Assembly: GCA_947685225.1 (NCBI GenBank)
Contig: CANTUV010000035.1
Span: 44,826,001 to 44,890,000, forward strand
Direction of reading: 5' to 3'
DNA from: Garcia nutans
Lineage: Eukaryota > Streptophyta > Magnoliopsida > Malpighiales > Euphorbiaceae
DNA length: 64,000 nucleotides
The notes below the pieces were generated by a model that was given only the letters and a program-made list of their open reading frames with translations, made no database searches and had not been told where the DNA came from. Positions 25,901-37,900 of this stretch are shown here, piece by piece. Positions within the stretch are counted from its first letter, which is position 1, and each line of letters starts with the position of its first letter. The position numbers and the translations under genes are program-made.

Positions 25901-28900
25901 TTTCTGGTAGTGTAACCAATTCCCAAGTTCCATTGTTATGTAATGCAGCCATTTCTTCTATCATTGCATCTCGCCACCCTGGATGTCCTAATGCTTCATT
26001 AACAGTCTTGGATATAGTAACATTAGATAAGATAGAGATGAAAACATTATATGAAGGGGACAAACGATGAGAACTAAGAAAATTATAAATGGGATATGGA
26101 TTTCGAGTGGAATGAGTACCTTTGTGAATGGCAATGGGAAGAGTAGCAGCTTCTATTTCTGGCACAGGAACCACGGGAGTCGGGGACGGTGATGGCGGAG
26201 CAGAAGGTGAGTCATCAGTGGTTGGCAATGTACTTGTATTAAGAGAACATGAACTATGATTGTTAGAAGGAACATGATTTGGGAAACAGCGTGAGTAAAC
26301 TTGAAGAGGGGCTTGTGTAAGGGAAACGCTATGTGGAAGACTCGGAATGGTAGAACATCGAAAATGAGTTTGGTGTTTTCACTTTTGAGCAAAAAATATG
26401 GTGATGACTGAAAGAAGGGTACATCTGCCGAAATAAAATATCTTTGCTTTATAGAATCATAGCATTTGTAACTCTTCTGGAGACGTGAATAGCCTAGAAA
26501 TATACACTTGGTAGCTTTTGGCTTGAGTTTATTTTTTCCTAGAGTATGATCATGAACAAAGCAAGTATAACTAAATACCGCAATGGCAAATGATAGGGAT
26601 CTTCATTGGGAAAGAGAATTGAGTGAGGACTTTGATGATGAAGAACAAAAGAAGGCATTCGATTAATTAAATAATAAGCAATAAGAATGGCATCACCCCA
26701 AAAACGAAGTGGAACATTATGGTGAAGAAGAAAGGTGCGAGCGGTTTCAATGAGATATCGATTTTTACGTTCTGCGACTCTATTTTGCTGGGGTGTATAA
26801 GCATAAGAGGTTTGATGTGTGATTCCTTGCAAGGTTAAAAAATTTGAGAATTAAGAGGACAAATATTCCTTTCCATAATCACTTCACAAAGTTTTTATTG
26901 AAATATTGAAGTGATTACGGATCTCAGTAAAGAATTTTTGAAATATAAAGAATAGTTTAGAACGACTTTTCATTAAATAACCCACGTGCAACGAGAAAAT
27001 CATCAATAAATGAAACGAAATAGTGAAATCCCTTTAGGTGTACTAACATCACTTGACCCCATATATCTGAGTAAACTAAATCAAACATACATATAGCCCT
27101 ATTATTGGCTTGTTTTGGAAAAGAATTACGAGTTTGTTTACAAAGTTGACAGGATTCACACTCCAAGGAAGATAAGGTGGAAAGGCTAGGAACAAGCTTT
27201 TGAAGTTTACTAAGATTTGGATGACCGAGATGATAGTGAAGAAGTTCGGCAGATGGGGTAGAAGAGAAAGAAACCGGTGAACTTGGATGATAGAGATCGT
27301 ACAAGCCTTGCGACTCACGTCCTGTTTCAGTCGTCCTCCCCGTATTTCGGTCCTGCACAATTACATAGTTTGCGACAAAGGTAACAGAGCAAGAAAGGTT
27401 TTTTGTTTATTTACTAATTGAAACAAGATTATATGGACATTCAAGAGCAAATAAGATATTTGTCAAAGGGATGGTTGGGGAAAGTTGAACATGTTATATA
27501 CCCTTAACTGCAGTTTGTGAACCATCAGCAAGAGTGACGGTATATAAATCATTAATAGGAATGAAATTAGAGAAAAAGCTTTTGTTACTAGAGATGTGAT
27601 TAGATGCATCGGAGTCTAGAATACAAGATTCAAAACTAGAGCTTTTACTTAGATAAGCAGAGAATTTACCAAAGTGGGAGCTGCCAGATTGTTCATTGTA
27701 ATCTGAGACATATGAAGCAGTGGCCATTGTTGGAAGAACAAATTGCCAATATAAGACACTAACCAAGGTGAATAGTAGGCCCAAAGCTTGTAGAGGATGA
27801 CTGAAATTGCAGGAGAAGTGTTTGTTGATGTCGAAATTGTGCCGGAAAAGAAACTGCGATGCCAGACTAATGGGAACGGATAGTACCTAGATGTTCTGAG
27901 GCTTTAGCCATTACGGAGACAGCGAAATACTAGCTTGTGAATCTGTTCAAAATAGGCAGCGGCTTCCAAACCAACCAAACCTTAGAGATGGACCTTGGAT
28001 CGACAGTGAAAGGGATGGACGAGTTTGAAATCTCGCCGGAAATGAAGTGTCGACGCCGGAGGAGATCGGATGAACTGAACTTGCTGTACGTGCCGTCACG
28101 CGCCGACGCGTGAAGAGGATTACCGAAGTTCTGATCGGCGCGTGTTTAGCTCTTTTGGTGGTCGGACTTCTGTGAAACGACCGAACCTTGGCCGACGATT
28201 CTTCTGAGTAGGGCGGTGAGAAATAAGTCACCCTTTAGTGGTGTCTTGTAATGACAATAGCTTCACTTAGGAGAAGCAGTGAAGGAGGAGGAGGAGGAGG
28301 ATGAGGAGGAGGAAAAAAATGACCTGGGTTCAACCAAGCTGTGATGCCATGTGAGAAACTAGGAATTTGAATTCTTCTACTTGATCATTTCCTCAAATAT
28401 ATTGAGTTTATATGCAAGAAAAAAGGAAACAACAGACAAAACAAAACAACCTAACAACAATTATACACATACAGCTAGTCCACTAATCCCATTAGCTAAT
28501 CATTTCTTCTTTACAGCTAGATATCTCAACACATCAAAATTGCACCCAATTCTTTTCCAGTGGCATCACATTCTAGGATGAAAGGTTGGCTGGAGTTAGG
28601 TAGGGCTAATACTGAAGCACATGTCATGGCCTTCTTGAGGTGGTCAAAAGCTAATTGTGCTTCTGAATGCCAACAAAATAAATTCTTCTTCAGTAATTCT
28701 GTTAATGGTCTGCTGATAGCCCCACAATCTTTTATAAATCTCTTGTATTAGCCTGTAAGTCCCAAGAACCCTCTTAATTGTTTTAAAGATGTAGGGGGTG
28801 TCTAATCTACCATTGCTTGAATTTTGGAAGTGTTGGTTGACACCCCTTCTTTTGAAATTATGTGGCCAAGGTACTCTATGCTTTTGCTTCCAAAGACACT

Positions 28901-31900
28901 TTTCCATTTTTGCATAAAGCCGAGGGTTGAGTGAGATTTGAAACACAATTTCCAAGTGGTGTAGGTGTGTGATAGTTGACTTACTGTAAACCAGTATGTC
29001 ATCAAAGAAAACTAACAAATTTTCTTAAATAAGGTTGGAAAATGGTATTCATGAGGGCTTGGAAGGTGGTAGGTGCATTGGTTAACCCAAATGGCATCAC
29101 CTTGAATTCAGAGTGGCCAATATGGGTTTTAAAAGTTGTTTTGGGTATGTCATTTGGGTGCATTCTAATCTGGTGATACTCTGCCCTCAAGTCTATCTTG
29201 GAAAACATCTCAGCTCCATGGAGTTCATCCAGCAAGTCCTCTATAATTGGTATGGGGTATTTATTTTTTATTGTTAGCTCATTCAGTTGGTGATAATCTA
29301 TATAGAATCGCCAACTACCATTTTTTTTCTTGATCAACAAAGTAGGAGATGAGAATGAGCTTTGGCTAGGTTGCATTATTGAGTTATCTAGCATTTCTTG
29401 TGTAAGTTTTTCTATTTCAGTCTTTTGGAAGTGTGGATATCGATAGGGCCTTACATTCACTGGGTTAGAGTTAAGCTTGAGGGTGATAGAATGGTTAATC
29501 TCTCTGAAAGGAGGTAGAGTAGAGGGTTTTTGAAAGATTGAAGTTCACCTTTTGAGAAGCAGCTGCAATCGGTTTTGAAAGTCTAGGTTAAGATTGCTGG
29601 GTGTGGCTGCATGAATTGTGGTTAGATGGATGGAGAAGAATCGAGCTAAAATATCACTCAATTTAGATTGCACCAACTTATTGAGCTCTTTGCCACTCAT
29701 AATCTTCACAGAAGCTACCTTTGTGGTTCCCTTCAATTCCACCATTTTGCCATATTTTTCAAACAACTTCTTACAATTCTCAAAGTCGAAGGTGATTGGA
29801 GTGTATGAATGCATCCAATCAACACCCAAAACCATATCATAATCCCCTAACTTTAAGACTCTTACATCAAATTGGAATTTCAGCCCTTGCATATTCCAGG
29901 AGCAGTCAAAACACTTGTTCCTCAACATAATTTTCTTACCATTCGCTACTATTACTGTTATTGGAGGCACATGAACAGTGGGAAGCTTCAAATCATCTGC
30001 TAACTTTGAATCAATGAAGCTATGGGTTGACCCACTGTCTTTTAGGATGGCTACTTGCCTATTTTTAACTTGCCCCTTTAGCTTAATGGTATTGTTGGCC
30101 AAACTTCCATCAACCACATTTAGCGAAAGTCTAGCTTGCTCAATGATGCTTTCTCCATCTTCTTTCACTTGAACCTCCTGCCAATCCTCCTCAGGGGTGT
30201 TTTCATCCGTTTCTTCAACACCCTGTAGAGCCATTATTTTTCTGGTCGAACAACGATGACGGGGAAAATACCGCTCACTGCATCGGTATCAAGTGTATGA
30301 CCCTTTTCAATTTGGGTTGTAAGGAGTTAAGGCTTTGGAGTTGTTCTGCTAGGATTTGGGAGGAAGGCCGTTGATGGGTTTTGGGCTGAGTAGGGTCGGG
30401 TTGGCTGTATTGGTGTTGGGCTTGGTGTTTTGAGTTGGGTTGGAATTGGTGATAGTGTGTTGTCGGTGAAACGACGTAGTTTGTGCGTGATAGGTCTTGT
30501 GCGAAGCTTCAAGAACAATCTCCTGAAGCTGAGCTTGTTCGAAGGCTTTGTTCAAGGACTTTGGCTGGAACATTCTAGCCATAGCCCCTATTTCTTCTTT
30601 CAATCCCCCCAAAAAACTGGATAAATAATAAGATTCACTGAGATTAGGGTTTACCCTTTACTTTCGCTTTGATTTCTTCAAACTCCTCATGATAGCTCTT
30701 TACCGTACCCTTTTGACGGAGCTTATGGAAATTGACTGCAACATCTTTGGTCGGTGATTCTTTGAACTGCTTCAGGAGAGCTTGAGAGAACTCCTTCCAC
30801 CCAACTCCTTCATTGGAGTTTATCCAAACCTAAAACCAACGCTATGCAACGTCATTGAGATACATTCTGGCCAACTCCAATCTATGCTCCTCTGGCACTT
30901 CATAAATTTTGAAGTATTTGACGCATTTCCACAACCAAGATTGGGGTTGTATTCATTCAAAGATGGGTTAATCCATCTTAGGTAGGAGTTGGTTGTAATA
31001 CCCTTTGCCCCCAAATTCTCCTCGAGTCAAGCCTACAAAAAGAGTCTCGGTTTTGCCCGCTCTAGTGCCCAGAAATGCCTCCCCAGGTTCACAAATCCGT
31101 AGATGTGGGTTGGGCAAAATTCCCTTTCCAGTGGCGTTAGCTTCTTCTACCAGTGGTTCTTTCCCCTTATCTTGCAAATTCATAAGAAGCTGCATCATCT
31201 AACCCAGTGGAGTTCTCAGCTTAAGCTGCTACCCTCTCAGCTGATCATAGTTGTGGTGCTGTTCTTGTTGAATGGTTTCTGGCCTATGGATCATCTCATT
31301 TTGGATAGAGGTAATCCGATCAACCTCCTCTATTTCATCTATCTTAGTAGCATTTTCTTCAGTGCTTGGGTTTCTAGGTTTTCTTAGTTTACTCATTGTA
31401 AAAAGGTGTGTGGGATATTAGGCCGAAGATCTACGGCTCTGATACCAATTTTTAGCAACACAAACAATTTACATAGACAATCCAATAGGAGAGCAGAGTA
31501 GAAAAGGGAAAGAGTGAAGAGAAGTGAGACGATAATAGAGAATAGGGAGATAAGAAGAAGAATTAGAGAGAGTAGGAGAATTTGGATAACTTTTCATAAA
31601 TGCCTCAATATAATATTTACAGCCTATTAATAACAGAATTAGCTACCAAACAAAATGTGACCTCGGCCACCAGAATCATTTTCTCAATTAGTGCATACAT
31701 TCTCTCATTTTTCCTATTCTTAACTACCCAAACCATTTGCACAGCTCTTAATTCACTCTTTTGCCCTTCTTCCTTCTATAATTTTTCAACCTCCCTAATT
31801 CATAATAATAATAAAAAATTTACAGTTGTTATCCATAAAAACAAACTAAAGAAGATATGAACTATATATTTTAAGACTCTTTTATATGTACTAGCCATGT

Positions 31901-34900
31901 CTCAATGTGTTTCTCAAAATAGTTAATATTTTACAAACAATACTTAATGTGTGTCGATTGTTTTCATTGAGAAGTATTGTGGTTAGTGCATTTAATAGCA
32001 TGATATCATGCCCAAATTCATTGAACTAAAAAAAGGGGAAATTTGAATCAATAACATCATTCAAATAACATATTTTAGTGATTGCATAGATTTACAGCAA
32101 TACATAGAGATACGAACATTGATCATTTTTCAATACAAGTGGTGCACTTGTACATCCAAAATATGTTAATTTTAATTCAATAAACAACCATAGATTCCTA
32201 ATGAATAATTCCACTAGATCTTAATAAAGGTAGTGAATAAAAATATCTAATTGCGGCTTTCAAATGTATGATAATGTCATTTATACTATTCATGAAATGG
32301 GAAAATTACAAACAACAGATGGATACCAATCATAAAAATTAGTTAGGAATCCATATATTCTAATCAGCCAAATGATGAAACAGTTCCTAAATTCCTAATT
32401 CTTGCACGCTTTTTTGGTATTTTTTTTGTCAAATTTATTGTGTTAGAAATTTTAAAGTGCTTCAGAAAATTGAATTTTTCTGGTTCCTTTTGATCCTTCA
32501 ACTTTAACTTATGAAAACCCTAAGACGAAGTTAGGAAACAATTATTAATAATAACAATTCAATTTTAAGTAATATAGAAAAGTTGAGATACAAATGATTT
32601 TGAAATGCAAGTCACATGATTGATTCAAATTCAATTGTATTTAATATGAATAAATATTGTCAAAAGAAGTTAAAAATTACGATGATTGGAGGCGAAGGGC
32701 TCTAGAGCAAGTTGGAGGAAATTGATGGATGGCGTATGATATCTTCTAGTTTTGCTACTCATCGTTAATGAGAACCTTATAGTTAGTCATAGGCTTTTAG
32801 AGGGAAGGTGAGGTATTGTCTCTTTATTTTTCTTTACTCTGGTAGTTTGGTGGTTGATGCTGAGAGTAAGATGATCGCAAGAAGTGTTGAAAGGGTCTTG
32901 ATAGGTGTTAGAGGATCTCACCATGTCTGATAAATATAGGTGGAGATTAGTGAATGTTCTTTATGTCAAAGGGTGGTAGGTTTTGAAATGTTATGACCTT
33001 GCTTGATGTATTGAGATGTTGCAACTAATGATTAAAAAGTGGTTTGGTTGGCATATATTTGTCTCAAGGTGAGTTTTCAGGTTTAACATCTCTAGCCAGA
33101 TGTACAAGGTGGAATTGGTCTTTGAATCAGCTGTAATTCTGGGATAATTTGTTTCTGGGATCTAGCGGATTCTATGATTATGAGGAGGCTAGGGGGCTGT
33201 TTAGTTGTGGAAATTTTTTTTCATTTTTCTAATTTTCTTAATTTTCATTCTATAACTGTTTTCTAAATAAAAAAAATAAGAAATAAAAAGGAGTTATAAA
33301 AATCGAAGTGAGAAATAAACTTCTATATTTTTTTAAGAGCGTATTTTCTATTTAGAAAATAACTAAAAGTAATTTTCTAAAATTCATCTATTTGCTAATA
33401 AATATAGAAATTTTTTTACTAATTTTCTAAATGAAAATATTTTTAACTAAACAATAAATTCTATTTTCCATTTTTCTTTAGAATTTTTTTTGAAAAACTG
33501 GGGTTGTTTTTCTACAATTAAACAACACCTAGATGTTTTGGAAGGTGCTCTCTTTTCATTTGGAGGATGTATCGCTTCAATTCAGGCTTGCCTACTTTGT
33601 GTCTCTGCTTAATATTCCAGTATGTGTGGGGATAAGATTGAAAAGGTGATGGGATATTTTTTTTTTGGTTTAGAGTGGTGGAGCCATGTGAGATTGTTTA
33701 GTTTGTTGGGGTTGAGTTGTAGGCCTAAATCTCAAGGGCTAAGTATTGACAGTTTGATGCCTAAAAACAATTCCTTATTAGGTAAATGTCTGGCGATTTC
33801 CTTTGGAGGTTGATTCAATATGTTGTAAGTTAATAAGAGCAAATGTGACTAATTGATGAGTGGAACGGCAGGAATAAATTTTAACCATGTGTGCCCATTG
33901 AAATTTATATCTTGAGAGTTCTCTATTTCCTCTCTTCCTTTTCAATACAAAGTTGGTGATGGGTCTCTACATTATTGGAAGATGTTTGGTGTGGTTATGA
34001 ACCTGTTTTTCATATCTTTCCTTGTTTCATAGAATTTCTGTTTTGAATGTTCATCTCCCAATGTTTTGCTTGGTAACAGTACTTGCTCTTGGAACTTTCA
34101 CTTCCATAGAAATCTTAATGCGAGGGGGGAGATGACAATATTATCTTCATTTCTTGTATATTGGATTATGCTTATTTGTTTTCTAAAGCAATACAAGGGT
34201 TTGGTCATGGATTCCTTTGGAAAATTCTCTTGTAAATCATTCTATTCTCATCTGGTTGTTCCTTGACAAAAGACATTAATTTCAGTTATTCGAAATGAAA
34301 TTGGAAAGCTAAGGAGCTGTTTAGTTGTAGAAAATAACTCCAGTTTTCCAGAAAAATTTCTAAAATAAAATAGAAAATAACTTTGTTGTTTAATAAAAAA
34401 CATTTTCCATTTAGAAAATAAGAAACAATTTTTTATATTTATTTGGTGATAGTTGAGTTTTAGAAAACTACTATAACATGTTTTCTAAATTTTCCTTTAT
34501 ATTATCCAAATTGGAAAACACACTCTTTTCTACTATTTAACGTTGTAATACTCTCTTCGAATCTCTGCTTTTTAATTTTATTTATTTTGTGTCCTCTTTT
34601 CATCCTTCAATTTGGCGATCAAAATCAAAATTATCGAGAAATCCATAAAATGTTAGTCCATTCTTATTTCTTTTTTTTCTTAATTTTAATATTTATTTTT
34701 TGATATTATAGAATTTTTGCATACATAATTTCAATAGAAAAAATTAATTTATAATTCGTAATTGCTTATTGATGTATTCAAAATAATAGTTGTCTCTTCT
34801 GTACATCTTTTTTGTTGTGTATTTGTTCAATTTGCATAGTGTATTATTTGATAAACTTTACAAATTTCTGTTAATTAATTAATCGGTTGCTTTTGTTTTA

Positions 34901-37900
34901 GATAGATTTAGAATGATTAAAATACAATATCCTATTAGTTACACATAAACATAATTAGCTAGCAAATCGTCAATTTCAGATTTGTATATATTAGTAGTGC
35001 TCCATGTTGAGGCTACATGGTTGAAAACTAACACGGTTGAAAATTGTATAGGAATTGTTAAACTTATGAACTCTATTACACCATTTTTCTGTCTTGTTTT
35101 CTTAATTAATTATCAATATTACATAATTTTTTTTCTTGTTTTCTTAATTAATTATCAAATCTAAGGAATGATATATGTGAAACAATAAATTGATTAGGAT
35201 AGTGTGATAGATGAAGATGTACAATTGAATTTAAGGATAGAAATTTTATTAAAAATATTGCTCAACATTGAAGATTATATACTTTTATTATTATTTTTAA
35301 TTTGAATTCATTTATTTTATTATTTATGTTATGCTTTGAAGTTTGAAAATAATTTTAGTTTGATTTATAATAATTTAAAATTTTATTTTATTTATAATTG
35401 TTATTGATTTATTGATTTATCTTTTTAAATTGAAAAATATACATTACGAATAATTTTTAATTAATTTTTTATATAAAGGTATTTAAAAAAAGTTTTTAAA
35501 ATATTATATAAAAATGAAAAATAGAAATTAGAAAACAAGATTAAGTAAACATATTTTTCAGTTTTCCAAATTTCCATTTAGAAAATAGTTAGAAAATAAA
35601 AATTTTAAAAATTAGGAAACAAAATAGAAAACTAGAAAAGGAAAATGAAAAATATTTTTCACATCTATACATGGCCTAAGTGTTGCTCGGGTGAAGGCTT
35701 TTGCTTGGTTTGCCTTTCTCTAAAAGGTGAAAAGATGTGACAGGGAAGATGAATGTTAATGTTCTTTGGTAGAAAAATGTGATCGGATATTATGTCTTTG
35801 GGTTGTTTCCGAAAGGAATTTGGGTATTTTTCTAGGTATTAGGTTGTGATTTGGGAGGGTATATAGTAGGTTGTCTCAGGTTAGGTGCCTGAGAATTGCT
35901 GCTGGTTTATGAAGCTTTTGGGTAGCTGGAGTAGTTTTGGGTCAATGGTGTAATTTGGGAAGAGCCTTTGTAAGCCTTTTGAGTAGCTTCCACAATAATT
36001 TCTTCCAACCATGTATACTCAAATGCCTGATAGAGATTAGTAGGCTGAAACATTCTTACTGATGCCCCAATCTCTTCTTTTAACCCTTCTATAAAATTGG
36101 ACATAAAATATGCCTCAGTAAAATATGGGTTAAATCTCTACATTTTACCCTTGCCTTCCTCAAATATTTCCCGGTATTCAGAACAGTCCCTGTTTGTTTG
36201 AGCTTATTAAACTCAGTCACCATATCTTTGGTGGGAGTCACTGAATCATTGAATCAACACTTCTCAAAAAAAGCTTCCCAAGACTTATTTTCGTGCGTCT
36301 TAATCCATCTCATAAACGAGGTTTTAGCCTTTTCTATTAGGTAAATACTACCCAACACAATTTCCGTTCCTCTGGAACTTCATAGATTTGGAAATACATG
36401 TTACGCTTCCAAATCCATGACCGAGGCTCTTTTCCTTCAAAGAAAGGTAGATAAAATTTGGGCAATAGTTTTCTCAAATACCCATGAGGTGGTGCTTCAA
36501 CAGACCCAAACTCAGCTTCTCAGTTTCACGAACTTGGGGAGTGGGTAAGATTCCTTTCCCTGAACCAGGTCTCTCCTCCATTATCGGCTCTTTCCCTTTG
36601 TTAAGATTTTGGAGCAATTGCATCATTTGAGTGAACTTATTGCCCAACTTCAATTGCTCATTTTGAAGCTGGTCATAGATCATCTGATTCTTCATTTTGG
36701 CTGTGGTTGGTCCTTTTGCATGGCCTCAAATCTGAGATTCACCTCATTCTGTAAGGTGGTGTGATTCCCTGGATCCTTCATCTCTTCTGGTTCAAATTCT
36801 CCCTCAGCTAAGTTCCTAGCATTTCAAGGAGTTTTACTTCTTTTTTGAAGTGTTCCTAGCAGAAAAGAATACCGATTTGTTAGATTTCAGAAAAATACCA
36901 GGATAGCAATGAATAGCAGAAAAGAATTTAAGAGAGATACATAAAATAGGCAAATAGATAGGTAGAAGAAATTAGAGATGGTAGAAATCACAAAGAGAAG
37001 AAAGAAATAAGAGAAGAAGAATTAGGAATTTGATTACTTCATTCACTGAATAGGCTTCATACAAAGACTCGTACATATAGAAGCATTTCTAACTAATTGC
37101 ATCAGAATTTGTTTTATACTGCTGGCTCACCAAATTAGTTACAATTTTCTATTTTTGTCTTTTTCATAGCTAATTCTATTCTCTTATTTTCTTCCTTTCA
37201 TATGTAACACTCGTCCACAGAATAACATTGTTACCAAGATCAGCGTGTTAAGAATTTGCATAATATATCAGATTATTCATACAGCACATGCATATGAAAA
37301 TAGCAATATTTTTATACTGTTTGACACCAGGCTGAATTTTTAATACAGCATCCTGCTTACAGTCTTTGTTTTTATGTGATGTTCCAAATATATTTGTTTC
37401 TTAGTATTGGAATATTAGTTGTATAAATATGGGTTTATTAATATATTGTTAGGTCTAGTTGTATGGGTATGGGTTGATTAGTTTAATGATAGGCTGTGTG
37501 TGTGTAGTGTGCTGTGTATTGTATTTTAAATTGTATATAAACCTGTGTATTTTGAGCATTATTGAAATAGAGAATATGTGATAAACTCTTTTCTTCACAT
37601 GGTATTAGAGCCTGAGGACTTCTACTTCTTCTTCTTTTTCTCCTCTTTTAGTTTCTTATGGCGTCAACAACATATCTCCTTCTTCTTCTTCTTCTTCACT
37701 GCTTAGCCAAAGTGAGAGCTAAGCTACTGCCAGTTCAAGTTACCACCAAAGAGTGACTATCATATCTCACCGCCCCACTCAGAGGAAGCACCTTCCCGAG
37801 ACCAGCCTGTCTCCAGAATTCGGCGTTCGGAAAAGAAGCACGCGAAGCACATGTGCCGATCACAAATCCGACGACACTGTTCACTCACCGGCTCGTGAAG

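Larger units (their letters stand above)
22175..31788 (-). mobile_element. Gypsy F, chromovirus, inserted in the TRIM 3' LTR
   Basis: The minus-strand 5' LTR is about 31451-31788 and the 3' LTR 22175-22531; both contain TAGCAACACAAACAATT. The PBS complement CTCTGATACCA lies at 31438-31448, and a purine-rich tract borders the 3' LTR at about 22532-22550. Domains in minus order: gag 31200-30300, protease near 30040, RT about 29520-28750, RNase H about 28700-28532 continuing at 24275-23950, integrase about 23850-22900, chromodomain 22836-22561. All parts carry frameshifts. Copia A sits in RNase H. The right LTR end is eroded, so no clean target duplication is left. Confidence 0.85.
21705..31824 (+). 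mobile_element. TRIM-like miniature LTR retrotransposon, split by Gypsy F
   Basis: The 5' LTR is 21705-21855. It is followed by the PBS TGGTATTAGA at 21856 and, after 170 bp without coding sequence, a polypurine tract AAGGGGGAG at 22017-22025. The 3' LTR starts at 22026 and matches the 5' LTR (TATTAAGGATAATCCCATAT versus TATTAAGGATAGTCCCATAT). It is interrupted at 22174 by Gypsy F and resumes near 31789 with ACCTCCCTAATTCATAATAA, ending in TTTACA at 31824. The flanks ATTGT (21700-21704) and GTTGT (31825-31829) match in 4 of 5. The 5' LTR lacks about 54 bp present in the 3' LTR. Without the insert the element would be about 0.5 kb, too small to code. Confidence 0.75.
32690..35860 (+). mobile_element. 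Degraded L1-type LINE remnant, split by two PIF-like elements
   Basis: Around 32830-32890 the plus strand can be read, with shifts, as the RT block FLFTLVV and AESKMIARSVE. At 33620-33810 it reads IEKVMGYFFFGLEWW and LGLSCRPKSQGLSIDSL, and near 33950 YKVGDGSLHYW, which fit the C-terminal region after RT in plant L1-type LINEs. The last piece at 35690-35860 resembles the zinc-binding RVT tail. The coding sequence is too decayed for ends to be set. Confidence 0.55.

Noticed and set aside
31600..31860. Plus-strand frame at the right edge of Gypsy F
   Set aside because: It spans the LTR end and the resumed TRIM LTR and encodes no known motif.
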